Positions 44,496 to 56,180 are shown, numbered from the stretch's first letter. The stretch: DNA of 64,000 bases from Leptasterias polaris (GCA_037783415.1 JAZGTN010000073.1:1178001-1242000), one strand, 5' to 3'. The notes: generated by a model from the sequence alone, not told the origin. Translations and numbers: made by a program.

Positions 44496-44860
44496 TTAAA
44501 GGCCCTGTACACTCTATTGGTAAGATCGAAAAACACAAATGTTCACAGATTCACACATAACTTACATGATTGAAAGTAAGTAATGGTAGAAAGGGTTCCT
44601 TAAAATATTTCTGCCTAAAATGCTATCGTTTCTGAGAAATTAGTAAAACAATAGTTTTTATCACGCGCGATAATAAACTCGATGTTTGAAAAACAGAAAA
44701 CACATAAGGTCTCTTTTCACTATTTTCTCGTGACCTCGATGACCAATTGAGCTCAAATTTTCACAGGTTTGTTATTTCCTGTATGTGGTTGATTACACAA
44801 AACATGAACACTGTCTGTGATTATTTTGTCAGCTTTGCCAATCCTGTATAATACCTTTAA
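44496..44860. mobile_element. B-family TTAA element, inverted twin of 24109-24471
   Basis: TTAAAGGCCCTGTACACTCT to CCTGTATAATACCTTTAA. Matches the reverse complement of the first copy over its full length with few differences. Confidence 0.9.
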
Positions 44861-44974
44861 CGACACCATTGTCGCGTACAGTGTCCACACAGAAGCAAGA
44901 AGTTCTTCCCGACATCTTCCAGCCCGAACTGACATCAACCCGCAGTTTTGAAATTCCATTACTGCCAGTTATTC

Positions 44975-45650
44975 GCTCATAACTTACATGGTATAAAGAT
45001 GGTCACGCTGGAAAACTTCCTTTGAAACATTTGCGCTTTAAAGGCACAGTACACGTTTGGTAATGACCCTGAAAATTAATGGCAATAAAAACTTACTTGG
45101 TAAGAAGTACAGCAGCTTTGGGTAGTATATAATGAATTTTGAGAAACTTTTAACTTCGAAATACTACGATTATGGAAAAATATATCACTTTTTATTCCCC
45201 AAAATTTGAATCTGAGAAGCGTTTCTGTCAGAAACGCTTCTCAGACTGTTTATTCCTATGGGGAATATTCTTCCTGCGTGGAAATATTCGCTCCGGATTT
45301 TCGGTGATATCTCAAAAACGCGACCACCTTTTGAAGTGAAATTTTCACAGGTTAGTTTTATTGTACAGTATGTACCTACATTTATATAGGATTAACACAA
45401 TCAGTAGGGTTAAATTACCAGACGTATACAGCGCATTTAAATGCTACAGTTTTTGAGAAATTAGTAAAACAAATTAGTTTTGATGTAATACATGATGTTT
45501 GAAAACCGTGAAACATATACACGTGGTTTTTGTTCTTCTCATGACTATGATGACCGATTGAGCTTAAACTTTCGCAGTTTTGTTATTTCATGTATATGTT
45601 GGGTCACATAAAGTGCAGATTCTAGTATATGAAAGTTGCCAATGCTGGCA
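44975..45650. mobile_element. B-type element split by a B' insertion
   Basis: The left part (to 45041) ends CTTCCTTTGAAACATTTGCG. The right part (from 45437) begins TGCTACAGTTTTTGAGAAAT and runs to GGGTCACATAAAGTGCAGAT. These blocks are adjacent in other copies (compare 27110-27369). Outer edges approximate. Confidence 0.65.
45038..45440. mobile_element. B'-subfamily TTAA element, nested
   Basis: TTAAAGGCACAGTACACGTT to the terminal TTAA at 45437-45440, the best copy of the B' subfamily. It contains GAAGCGTTTCTGTCAGAAACGCTTC, a strong internal hairpin near 45217-45241. TTAA occurs at both borders. Confidence 0.8.
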
Positions 45651-46051
45651 ATCGAGGAAGCTACAATGCTTAAATAAAATATAAAAAACCCCAAACCATC
45701 AAGCACCATAAAAGATGCCAAAACTTGCATCTTCACATTGAATCCAGTACTATAATGTATACAAACATCGCCAAGGTAATGAAGTTAAACGGAGAATCGT
45801 TAATCACCACGGTAACGTGAACCGAACAAAAGGTTGTACTAAACAGCCGACTCATACATAGCCAAACCGACAGGGAAAAGACTTCATCTGTTGCCATGGA
45901 TATGATTTAGTCTGATATAAAAAGAAAGCCAGCATCCATACTGGATTCATCCTTGTACCTCATGCAGTCATGATCCCCCTCCTATGACATTGGTATGTGC
46001 CAACCGGCTTCTTTATTCAATGGCAAAATGCAGGTCACTAACCTCAGACAA
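45651..46051. other. No recognisable feature
   Basis: Unique-looking spacer before a cluster of three TA elements. Confidence 0.3.
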
Positions 46052-46797
46052 TAGACTGTGCAAGTCTCGCGCGTATCGGAACGAGAAAACACGTCAAGCG
46101 AAAAACACATTTTTCTCTGAAATCAAATCAATTGTTTTTAAATTATATCTTTGAAAAATCTGAACAAAAATACTCATTATAATTTGTATAAAATTAGTTT
46201 CAGCTTTCATAAATAACACACACATCAGGTGTTAATTTTTGTCGAAACAAACTGAAAACTCTGGGACAAGGATGCTTATTTGATCTTAACTTTTTAGGAA
46301 CTCCTTTGTAAATCCACGCCAGGCGGCAGAGTACGTGCAGCCACTAAAAGCCGGTTTAAACGCAGACGCGCGATGATCGCACGGGCGTAGACTAACGCGT
46401 TACGCAGTTTTAAGAGGACGCTGACGCCTCGACAACCGTAGACTGCAATGAAAAGGCTTAGCGTCTGACAATTACAGCGTCTGGTGATTATCATCGCGCG
46501 ACCAAAATAAAATTGGTGATCGGAGGTGGGCACAAATTCTAAATTTTTTGCAAGTAACCGGAAGCCGAGGTCAAGTTTAATTCTTGGATTTTCTTCGATG
46601 TTGTGTTGTATTGATTTTACTTTCTTGTTTTTTATCACTAAGTAGTACATTCCCAACAACATATTTAATTTTCATGGTCATTAAGTACGTTAAACTAAAA
46701 TAATAGACGAAACAAAATCTCGCCCACGTAAAACTCCATATGGTTGGGACCACAATGGTTCCGGAAGTTCGATTACGCGCGAGACTTGCACAGTCTA
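46052..46797. mobile_element. TA-flanked element TAGACTGTGCAAG..., 746 bp
   Basis: TAGACTGTGCAAGTCTCGCG at the left is inverted as CGCGAGACTTGCACAGTCTA at the right. The interior is CpG-rich. A 122-codon minus frame at 46294-46662 matches no transposase I recognise. A possible relic of the left end occurs near 19133. Confidence 0.9.
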
Positions 46798-46803
46798 TGC
46801 CAA

Positions 46804-46976
46804 TAGACCTTATGCATTGACGTCACCAAGCCGCCATCTTAGAGGTAAACTGATGATGAAACAATGGAAACGCGCTGATTTGTACGCGCGGCGCACAAGA
46901 CTGGCCAATGAGCATCTTCCTTTTGACCTCTAGGTGAGGGCGCCCTACTCAAATGACGTCATATGCATAAGGTCTA
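46804..46976. mobile_element. C-family TA element, complete
   Basis: TAGACCTTATGCATTGACGTCA against TGACGTCATATGCATAAGGTCTA inverted, 173 bp. It begins six bases after the previous element and its right TA directly abuts the next one. Confidence 0.9.
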
Positions 46977-47150
46977 TAGACCCCCTTGCATAACGCGGAA
47001 CGCTAAATGGACCCTGAGGTCACGCACACTATTTTACGCACAAAGAACACCTATCGTCCAATCATCTGCCTCCTTTGACCTCAGTGAGGGCGCTTTTTGG
47101 CCTCAGTGAGGGCGCTTTTTTAGCGTGTGATGTCATATGCAAGGGGTCTA
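46977..47150. mobile_element. TA-flanked element TAGACCCCCTTGCAT...
   Basis: TAGACCCCCTTGCATAACGC and, inverted, TAGACCCCTTGCATATGACA, with TTTTTAGCG and CGCTAAAT as inner arms. About 174 bp. A short direct duplication CCTCAGTGAGGGCGCTTTTT sits inside. Confidence 0.85.
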
Positions 47151-47202
47151 TGGGAGGAGCTATAGGGGGAACTTTGTCTTTTACTGAATTATTTTATATT
47201 GT

Positions 47203-47595
47203 TTAAAGGCAGGGTATACTTTTGGTAACTGTCAAAGACCAGTATTCTCACTTAGTGTATCCCAAATGCATAGAATAACAACCTGTGAAAATTTGGGCTC
47301 AATTGGTCATCGAAGTTGCAAGAAAATAATGAAAGAAAACACAACACTTTTGTTGCATAGAATTGCGTGTTTTCAGATGCCTGAGCAAGGCTTCATGCCT
47401 GAAGCCTTTCTAAGATTCAAATTTTTTGTTGATGAAAAATTACACCCTTTCTCTTAAACTACACTACTTCACAGGGGGTCGTTTCTAACAATGTTTTATA
47501 ATATCAAAAGCTCTCCAGTGTTCTTTACCAAGTAAGTTTTTATGGTCATTAATTTTTGGAGTAATTACCAAAGTTATACCTGCTCCTTTTATTAA
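47203..47595. mobile_element. B-family TTAA element
   Basis: TTAAAGGCAGGGTATACTTT, TCAAAGACCAGTATTCTCAC, AAAATTTGGGCTCAATTGGT, CTTCATGCCTGAAGCC and GTAAGTTTTTATGGTCATTA. The right end is slightly eroded. Confidence 0.8.
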
Positions 47596-47853
47596 TGAGT
47601 TGATACAGAAGGCAGGCTGTAGGCTCACTAATAAAAATAATAATTTGTAACGAAGAAAAACAAAAGTTTTGTCAACAATTCAGTTTATGTTTATTTTAAT
47701 GCAGTAAAGAACAAAGAGAAAATATTATAATATTTTGAAATTTAATTTTATAAAAATCTTCCGATTTTAAAGAAGTGGCCTTGAAATATTCTCCACGGAG
47801 AAATTGCATGGTTAAAAAGGGAAGCATTAAGGAACCTAATTTGTCACACTTGT

Positions 47854-48047
47854 GTCCAATTTCATAGAGTTGCTTAAGCAGAAAATATTGCTTAACAATT
47901 TTCTGCTTAGCAAAAATGAGCAGGATACCAGTCACAAATGGTATCTTGTGACATGGCATTTCTGGTTGGAACCTTATTCTACTAAGCATAAATTTGTTGT
48001 GCTTAGCTATACTGTTTGTGCTTAAAGCAGCTCTATGAAATTTGGCC
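47854..48047. mobile_element. A-family hairpin element
   Basis: GTCCAATTTCATAGAGTTGC to GCAGCTCTATGAAATTTGGC. Full length with minor changes in the ends. The 191-codon minus frame at 47696-48271 runs through this element and is not a gene. Confidence 0.85.
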
Positions 48048-48466
48048 CTGTTTAGTTTTTCATTCGTTGAAGCAAAACTCCCTTCCGCAAAGTCACCTGA
48101 CCTCCTTTTGAATATGCATGAGCAGGGGACATGACCTTGCATGGTAGAAAAGCAAATAAAAAATTCTGCTTGAAAAAAAAAAATGTTTTCAAAATTGTAG
48201 ATGATTTTGTTGTTGCACTTTGTTGATGTGCTTGCAGAGAGAAATTTGTCTGGATTTTCATCAAGAAGCAAGTTGCCTTGGATGCAATGCGTCTTGAGAA
48301 GTCAAGTCCGTATGTGATTAAGCAGATAATTAATATAGACAAGCCAACGGTCTTAAACAACAGGTGCCATAAACTAATCATCTAATGATATCCCATCAGA
48401 CTAATGAATGGCACCATAACATCAACAGGCAAAGGAGGATAAAAAGGACTAAAATATAGCATCAAT
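48048..48466. other. No recognisable feature
   Basis: Unique-looking spacer with an A run near 48173. Confidence 0.3.
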
Positions 48467-48727
48467 TTAAAGGTGTATAGAGTTTTGTTTTACCCAATTT
48501 AAGGGTACTATACAGGGTTGGTTAGGAAAACAAACTCCAATGTTTTCGTATAGAAACGTTTCTCAGATTCAAATTAGTGGGGCATAAAACCTGATATATT
48601 TTTCCATAAAAGAGGTGAAATGATTCTCAAAGTGCTTTATACTATCGAAAGCTGCTGTACTTCTTACCACGTAAGTTTTTATTGCCATTAATTTTCAAAG
48701 TCATGACCAAACGTACAGACCCTTTAA
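48467..48727. mobile_element. B'-subfamily TTAA element, internally deleted
   Basis: TTAAAGGTGTATAGAG to CGTACAGACCCTTTAA, 261 bp. It keeps AGAAACGTTTCTCAGATTC and ATCGAAAGCTGCTGTACTTC but lacks the ATATCTCAAAAAC section. Confidence 0.75.
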
Positions 48728-48767
48728 TAGAACATTATTATCGCAAGGTGTATTACTGTTAAATCTA

Positions 48768-48997
48768 CACTGCAAAAACTGGGATGTTAAAATTGACACC
48801 ATGGGTGTAGTGCACATTATAGATACCGAAGAGAGAATCAAAATTAACATCAAGGGTGTTAAAATGACACTAGTTTCTGCAAAACAATTCTATTGGTGTT
48901 ATTCTAACACCCTGAACTAGTTTCGAATCTCTGCTTCGGTATCTATTTATGAGACAACACCAATGGTCTAAATTTTAACACCCAAGTTTTTGCAGTG
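48768..48997. mobile_element. Foldback element CACTGCAAAAACT...
   Basis: CACTGCAAAAACTGGGATGT is inverted as ACACCCAAGTTTTTGCAGTG. Inner pairs ATAGATACCGAAG/CTTCGGTATCTAT and AGGGTGTTA/TAACACCCT. 230 bp. Confidence 0.9.
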
Positions 48998-49078
48998 CAC
49001 CTTACAATGCTCCAAATCACATTTGGAATAAAAATATGAAATAAAAACATACCCACACACACACCAACGTGTGTAATC

Positions 49079-49255
49079 GTGGACCTCCTATTGTCCCTCT
49101 TTTGTTTATACTCAAACCTTTTTTGCAACAGCTCCCATTGGTTTTTACACGATCTCCAACCGTGGACCTTTCCCGAACTGTGGACCTATTGTCCTCTTTT
49201 GTTATAGGTCCCCGATTTGAATGTGTATACCTACTCACACATACAAACAACTTTT
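49079..49255. repeat. G-family repeat, single unit
   Basis: GCAACAGCTCCCATTGG, CCAACCGTGGACCTTTCCC and TTATAGGTCCCCGATTTGAA, matching 53-1020. Confidence 0.75.
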
Positions 49256-49409
49256 GAAACTGAAGACACATTTTTTTCTCAGTAAGCCTATTTTCCTTGA
49301 GTTGGGCTTCTTCATCATTGAAGCGCCAATAGTACGGAGGTGTTTGAAGTCCCGTGGCAGATGAGTAATATAGTCAAACCAACAGGTGTCTCGTCAATCA
49401 ACTGGCCTG

Positions 49410-49600
49410 TGCCTAATCTTACAAAATTGTTAAGAAGAAAAACCTGCTTAGTAAATATACTTGCTAAGCTAAAAACTATCCATGGTTACCAGTCACAAGC
49501 AATATAAATTTCAGCTGGTCCTTGCTCTATGATACAATAACAAAATCCTGGCTGGTAACTTGATTTTGCTCACGAGGATTTTGCACACGTCCCGTCCTTT
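49410..49600. mobile_element. A-related element, strongly diverged
   Basis: GTTAAGAAGAAAAACCTGCTTAG, TTACCAGTCACAAGC and GGCTGGTAACTTGATTTTGC follow the A order, but the arms are poor. Confidence 0.4.
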
Positions 49601-49775
49601 GTCAAAACTTCGGAAGAAGTTGGCGTAAGTCCGCACCTCCGACAGCTTTTATAAGGGAGGGACTTAAGGACAGTACAAAAGTTGCTGTCCTTTCACATGA
49701 GGTACATTTTGTAAAACTGTACAACCATGCTAAAATTTAGCAAGGGACCCATGCTAAATTGCTCTCGTGTGAAAG

Positions 49776-50001
49776 TAGACTTGTAGACAAGTCGTGAAAT
49801 CTCTGTCGCAGTGATAGCGAAACGGCTCTCTCGCAACTATCTCGCGAGACTGCCGCTCTGCGCGAGACTACTGCTATCATGACTACCGATCTGATTAATA
49901 GAGAGGTAGTCTCGCAAAGAGTAGCAGTCTCGCGAGATAGTTGCGAGAGAGCCGTTTCGCTATCACTGCGACAGAGATTTAACGACTTGTCCTCAAGTCT
50001 A
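49776..50001. mobile_element. TA-type foldback TAGACTTG... with long arms
   Basis: Arms of about 90 bp: TAGACTTGTAGACAAGTCG, ATCTCTGTCGCAGTGATAGC, GAAACGGCTCTCTCGCAACT and ATCTCGCGAGACTGC, each present in inverted order on the right. The loop is about 50 bp. No coding sequence. Confidence 0.9.
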
Positions 50002-50270
50002 GTGTGAAAGGTGTTTTAGCTTGTACTCAGCAAACTTATGCGCTTAGCTGTTCATCCTCCTAGAAGATCACTCTTGGGAAGAGGGCGAGGAAGAACGAGG
50101 GGGGCTTTAATTTAAAACACACCAAACCTTAACGACTCTGTGTAATCACGGAACATTGCTCTTACGGTGTCATCATGTCCTTGCTATTATGGTGTCATCA
50201 CGACGGGATGAAACATTTCGGAAGTGCTATAAATCATGCGGCTCTTTGCATAATAAAGTACTACAGGCTT

Positions 50271-50714
50271 TTAAAGGGAAGTTTACACTTCTAATGGCTT
50301 TCGAGAAGTAGTTCAAATCCTCTAGTTTTCAACAAACCGTACAAATACAATCCTTGATCTTTGATACAATCAACTTGTCAACATTTCATCAAAAGTGGTG
50401 GCCATGTTGGTGAAAACATGCACTGGAAGTGTTCATGCATAATGAAAACAACGAAAAACACTTCATATTTTGTCAGGGATTTCGTGGGCTTTTTTATACT
50501 GATCTTGATGGGTGCGATTGAAATAAGCGACGGTAATCTATGTGTGGTACGGTGGCTTCAAATGCTATTTCCTCAACTTCGACTGTATTTCAGACAGAAA
50601 TATCTCTCTTGAGAATTGGTACCGGTAGGCCACCTTAATAATCAAGGAGCTTTCAGATTTAAAGTAATAAAATTGTGTCCCCCGCACTATAGAAATCCTG
50701 TACTTTGTCTTTAA
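50271..50714. mobile_element. TTAA element, B-like termini
   Basis: TTAAAGGGAAGTTTACACTT to GTACTTTGTCTTTAA, 444 bp. The interior differs from B and D, so it may be a separate family using the same ends. Confidence 0.55.
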
Positions 50715-51565
50715 GGTTTTGATAGGGATGTTAATGAATCCTGATAGGTGTCAGTGGGAGAGGCGTGGTGTGTGGGCAGGTGGAGGGGAACTGTCCGATC
50801 AATAATCTACAACAGTGCGCTAAATTCGGCGCTAAATTTTGGAGGATGGACCGTGAGCGCTGTCTTCAGAAGTAAGCAGATCCATTAAATTGGGCTCTAG
50901 TTTCAAATGGATGAAATCAGTATTTTAAAGCTTTTTTGGTCAACAACGCCCGCGAAAATTATCTTGATAAAAAGGTAGCACCCATACACGCTGTGAAACC
51001 ATGGAGGTAGAAATAGTACAACCATAGAGAAAGGACCCATCTGCCCATACCTAACAAACTCAACAAGCATCTTTCCTTGAAGAATCCCAAAGCCTCTTCA
51101 TTGCATGCGCGGATCCAGTGGGGCCACGGGGGCACGTGCCCCACGGTAAAATTGGACAACAACAATTAATAACGAAAGAAAAAGAGGGGAGAAAGAGGGG
51201 GAGAGTGAAGCGAGAGGGAAGGGTAAAGCAACATTCTGCAATAACTTTATTAATAATATTTTTAGCTGTACACCTGCGCGTTTTGTCTACCGTCAAGCCT
51301 GTTCCAGAAAGGGACAACGGGACGATAATTTCACCCCTGAAAAAAGAGAAATCGTTGACCAGATAATACTTCTTGCAAAGACCCATTCTGATAAATCTTA
51401 ATACATTATTTTGTACACGTGTTTCCACCTGCGTTAATATACTGTGGAACGATTTGATGAAGAGAGACCTTCAATGAGCTCAACGTGAAAAGTGATGCCT
51501 TGAACGGTGCCATGCCGACGAAAAATGTGCACGGATGTGTTGGCCAACATTTTAGAAAAATTAGG
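50715..51565. other. No recognisable feature
   Basis: Overlapping chance frames on both strands at 51060-51428. A purine-rich segment lies at 51175-51230. Confidence 0.3.
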
Positions 51566-51776
51566 TGCACTCTAAAAACGCAAGGGTAAGAATTGACCCG
51601 ATTTCCGGGTGGGCTTGACCTATTCCTGGGTCAGATGACCCGGATTGTGTGTCAAATGACCAAGATATGGGTCCAAGTTACGCAGAATCTGAGTCCAAAT
51701 CTCATATTGTTGACCATTTTCCGAGTCAGCTTGACCAAGAAATGGATCAGGTCCCTTGAGACCAAGATCCGCACCG
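51566..51776. mobile_element. E-family foldback element
   Basis: CACTCTAAAAACGCAAGGG, GGGCTTGACCTATTCCTGGG and CAAGAAATGGATCAGGTCCC. The right end is cut by the H element that follows. Confidence 0.7.
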
Positions 51777-52121
51777 AAGACCATGTTACCTTTGTTTACA
51801 GAGTGGTGACCCTGTACATTCTAATGCGTTTCCTGACGGGCAAAAGATATACTACACAGGCCATGGGAAAATTTACATTTTGCGTCATAATTTTCACATA
51901 AATTCAAGACTTACAAAAGCAACTGCTGTACAGCTTTTGAGATGTCCCCCTTTCTTCATATTAAAAGTTGAGAAAAATCAGACAGTGCAATCTCCATAAA
52001 ACATATAAGATTTGATTTATTGTATTCTTCCATTGAGCTGTGTATACAAGCTGTGCCTGATAGGAAGTCCAGGCTCTGTGGCTCTTTTGTAAGCATGTGA
52101 TGTCACAGGTCACATGGTCTA
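51777..52121. mobile_element. H-family TA element
   Basis: GACCATGTTACCTTTGTTTA to GTCACATGGTCTA. It is the inverted match of 55844-56180 over about 330 bp and shares blocks with 42577-42909. Confidence 0.85.
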
Positions 52122-52317
52122 TATTATGAAGTCACCCATGTAATGTAGTGAATTGCGACTAAGTGTCCCCTGTAGCAAAGTTTATTTTAATACAAGCAAT
52201 CTCCCTGCAGGAATGGACTACGTTAAACAAAATGAACGTCGCCAATCAAATGCATGCATGCTTGTAGATGCGGATGCTGACGATGTCACAGGATCTCTGA
52301 CAGGAATATAAATTGTC

Positions 52318-52701
52318 GTCATGTGTGTCCCTTTTGTAACTACTCCAAAAATGTATGACCATAAAAACTTACTTAGGGAAAGAATACTGGAGAGCTGTTG
52401 ATATTATAAAACATTGTTAGAAATTACACCTTTTGAAGTAATGTAGTTTGAGAGAGAGGTAATTTACCACCTAAATATTTGAATCTGAGAAAGGCTTCAG
52501 GCCTGGAGACTTTCTCAGGCAACTGAAAGCACACACTTCTATGCAGCACGGATGGGTTTTTTCTTTCATTATTTTCTTGCAACCTCGATAACCAATTGAG
52601 CCCAAACTTTCACAGGTTTGTTATTGTATGCATGTGTTGGGATACACCGAGTGAGGATACTTATCTTTGACAATTACCAAAAGTATATCAAATACCTTTA
52701 A
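52318..52701. mobile_element. B-family TTAA element
   Basis: TGTGTCCCTTTTGTAACTAC, ACCATAAAAACTTACTTAGG, AGGCTTCAGGCCTGGAG and TACACCGAGTGAGGATACTT, ending AATACCTTTAA. The left TTAA is eroded. Another B start (GTTGTACAGGTAGATCTGAC) follows immediately but is cut short. Confidence 0.75.
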
Positions 52702-53399
52702 AGGTGTTGTACAGGTAGATCTGACAAAATAGACGCAGATAGTATGGGGCCATTGGTGCTTTGTGAGGGCGATGTTTGCTTTTCCAGGGGTACACCCACA
52801 CTAAAGAGATAAACCTCCTGTGCGGAGCCTCATTAATAAAATGTAAACTATTATTTCTGTATAGGCCATCATCATCATCCGCCCTGACATGGTTTTGTTG
52901 TTATTTTTTTTAAACATTTGTTTCTTATAAAAGTGTCTCCAACAAATACTAAAAATCAGAAATTTTGCGGCCACTATGGGCATTTTGGTACCAAGCCGTT
53001 TGTGGCCGCTGTGGTCTCTAAAGGGATAACAAAGATTATTGAAGGTTGTGGCTTATATGAATTGTTGATGAGTTGTCCATTACTGTAACCCCGGGGTTGT
53101 TAACTTTCAACCTGGAGCATTTTGTGGTACACTAGCCCTCTAAAAATGGCCGTATTTTGCTAAAAGGTGTAGTGTCATTTTTTCCAAGATGGAGTCTTGC
53201 CAGTTTAGTCATTCAGGGGTGTTTTTATTATAAATGAGCCTAGCTCAAAAGCTTAACGTCTAACATACTAAAAATGAAAGCATGAAGTTTAGTTGCCAGA
53301 AAATATATTTGGTTTGTTATCAAGAAGCTGAGGGACTTTTGAATATTGTTTTTATAAATTTTTTTTTTTATAGATGATCTTCCTGTCAAGGGAACTCGG
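52702..53399. other. No recognisable feature
   Basis: Contains the short B-like start noted above and a T run near 53360. Otherwise nothing recognised. Confidence 0.3.
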
Positions 53400-53612
53400 C
53401 AAACTCCCACAAGGGCATATAAACGCCAAGCTGGCAACAACCAATCTCTCTCGTAAAAATATTAGTTCAACGTCTATGATTATTAATTGCACAAATCAAC
53501 AAATTGTTATCAAAAACTTATTCTAGGTCATTGTGAAATCAGCGGTTAGCTTGGTTGAATTCAATCACATTGTGATTGCAAGTCCTGCATTCTAACCACT
53601 GGATCATGGTGA
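53400..53612 (-). mobile_element. tRNA-derived SINE, type 2, partial
   Basis: CGCCAAGCTGGCAACAACCA, TTGTGAAATCAGCGGTTAGC and TTCTAACCACTGGATCATGG match 58255-58455. The minus-strand tRNA-like head is degraded (box B altered). Confidence 0.65.
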
Positions 53613-53720
53613 GTTTATTTATTTGTATATTAAGAATTTAGCATTGAGGAGCTAAGTTAGTGTGGTGCGCAAATAGGCCTAGAGAGCTCTAGTCATAATC
53701 GATCACTCTCCTATATAATT

Positions 53721-53913
53721 ATGGTGGCCCTGAAGGGACACCAAACATATATATTTACGTGAATATTTACGCAAATATTCACGATTTGTGTCCCAATTTG
53801 CAAATATTCACGTAAATATTCACGTAAATATTTGCGCCTGAGGCACAATTCGTGAATATTCACATAAATATGTACGTAAATATATATGTTTGATGTCCCT
53901 TCAGGGCCACCAT
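53721..53913. mobile_element. Near-palindromic foldback element
   Basis: ATGGTGGCCCTGAAGGGACA is inverted as TGTCCCTTCAGGGCCACCAT, and the interior is an AT-rich series of ATATTCACG/CGTGAATAT repeats. About 193 bp with almost no loop. TATAATT occurs just before and shortly after it. Confidence 0.85.
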
Positions 53914-54796
53914 ACCTATAATTTGCACTATTTACACCTCATCTTTAGGGGAGTAATAGAAATAATTTCAGGTATACATACAGCTTAAAAATATAGAAGT
54001 TGCTGAACTGTGAGATGTGTGCACTTGGATGGCACTAATTTGATCACTGAGCGAGAAGTTCACTGATGTAGTAATAATGCAGGTGTGTGTGACACCATCA
54101 ACATTGCTCGGGGAAACATTGGGTAAAGAGGAGCACATCAGCGCATTCATATACAAGAATAATAATTAGGACAGAAAAAAGAGGAATTATGAGCTATATA
54201 TAAGGGGTGATAAAAATGGGGTTATGCACTTCAAGTTGCTAGGTCTGATTTTGACCGAATTTACTACAAAAGTTGGTTTTAAATTCAATAGATTTGAGAC
54301 AATACTATTGTAAGCTTTTATTTAAGGTATTGTACGAGTAAATCCGCCAAAGAAAAGTGGTAAGTTAATTAAAAATTATAATTTGTGATTTTCTGGATCC
54401 TGACAGTATCTCACGTCCATCAGCCATGTGTAAACAATTTGTTATGTTTAATTTTTTGTTATGTTAAATTTTTTTTTTTACACAGTAAGAGTATGTCATG
54501 AACAAGATATTTGCAGGGCCATCGCAGATTGAATTTTGCAAATATTTAGATATAAGAACCAGAAACGGCGGCCACTTTGAAAATTACATTTCTTCAAAAT
54601 CTAAATATGCAATGCCCATGCCGTTGTTTCAAAAAGGGTTTTTCTCAACCTTGTTTTCAGGGGTGATCGATCTCGCTGAGCCATTTTCCCCCCAGCATGC
54701 CTTGCTCGCTCATAACGTGACGAGTGGTGTCGATAAGGCGCACTGTCCGCAGTGGGGGGGGGGGGGGGGGGGGGACCATTTCTACACCAAGGAATA
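53914..54796. other. No recognisable feature
   Basis: A long G run sits at 54756-54774. Short frames at 54498-54963 cross this run and the C element and are not supported as genes. Confidence 0.3.
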
Positions 54797-54969
54797 TACC
54801 TTATGCACTGACTTCATCTAGCCGCCATGTTAGAGGTAAACCGATGCTGAAACAATGGAAACACACAATTCGTACGCGTGGCACACAGGATTGGCAAAAG
54901 AACAATCTCCTTTTGACCAATAGGCGAGGGCGTCCTTTTGACCACATGACGTCATGTGCATAAGGTTTA
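54797..54969. mobile_element. C-family TA element, diverged
   Basis: TACCTTATGCACTGAC to TGACGTCATGTGCATAAGG. The interior TAGCCGCCATGTTAGAGGTA and GAAACAATGGAAAC match 46804-46976. Confidence 0.8.
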
Positions 54970-55843
54970 TTGACTCCAAAAATGGCGGGAAAGGTAGTAG
55001 GCCCTACTTGTCATCTTCCTGATCTCTACTGCAGAGATTTGCAAAGATTAAGGCGATTACCGGGTACGATACTTGGTTTACAAGAAGACCATTTGCCATC
55101 TGCTGGTATCTCGCAATAATGTTTATCTCTTATCCGCCTAAATCCATCATGGCTTCACAATCCATCTGTCGCCCAAGCAACACATTTTATTGTCATGAAA
55201 AACCACCTGGCGATTAAAAGTTGATGGATTTGCCAAAAGAAATGTTACCACCGAATGGCAAATTTGAACAAATTCTGCAGATGTTTCACTTCGACGTTTG
55301 CCAAAGACAAAACAATAACATCAGAGTATATTAAGCCGTCGGGAGGTCTTGATAATTACGGCCAATCAAAGAGTTTTGTCCAAGTATGTCACATTTATTT
55401 GTGTAATAATTTCTGGCAGTTTAATCGTTACAGGTGAACCTCAAACGAATAGAAATCTTCGCGCCACTGTTGAACTGTATATTTAAAGTGAATTGATTAA
55501 TTTGACACACTTTGACTAAACTATACAGAATCGAGGACCAAGTAATGTTAGCAAATTTGAAGTCTGGTAAGATGTTTGTAAACAAACCTCGTGACAAACG
55601 CAACCAGTTCTTGTTTGTTTTGGGTGTTTCTTTGGAGAACCCTACCCATTTCAGTTCCTTAAAAACCCAACTGTGTGTTTTGTTTGATTCTGATGGACTG
55701 AGGACTGCACCTATACAAACTGATTATGTTTTACATGGGATCAGGCACCACGTAGAATCGAGTCCGACAGTTTGGATGCTGATTTAACGTGGTGTCATGG
55801 AATTTATTTTGTAGAGAGAAGCACCCTCTACTAATCAGCTCTA
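54970..55843. other. No recognisable feature
   Basis: Unique-looking sequence. A 91-codon + frame at 55512-55787 has no recognised domain. Confidence 0.3.
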
Positions 55844-56180
55844 TAGACCATGTGACCTGTGACATCACATGTTTACAAAAGAGCCACAGAGCCTTGACTT
55901 CCTGCAGGCACATTTTGTACACAGCTCAATGGAAGAATACAACAAATCTTATGTTTTATGGAGATTGCACTGTCTGATTTTTCTCAACTTTTAATATGAA
56001 GAAAGGGAAGAGATCTCAAATGCTGTACAGCTGTTGCTTTTGTAAATTTTGAATTTATGTGAAAATTATGACACAAAATGTAAATTTTCCCATATTTTAG
56101 CCTGTGTAGTATCTTGCCCGTCAGGAAATGCATTATAATGTACAAGGTCACCACTCTGTAAACAAAGGTAACATGGTATA
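55844..56180. mobile_element. H-family TA element, inverted
   Basis: TAGACCATGTGACCTGTGAC to AAGGTAACATGGTATA. The right terminus has a substitution in GGTCTA. Confidence 0.8.

Noticed and set aside
46294..46662. 122-codon minus-strand frame inside the 746-bp TA element, considered as a transposase remnant
   Set aside because: No catalytic or DNA-binding motif visible, and it is far too short for a transposase.
47696..48271. 191-codon minus-strand frame
   Set aside because: It runs through an A-family element and AT-rich flanks, has no recognised domain, and disappears as a gene once the repeat is accounted for.
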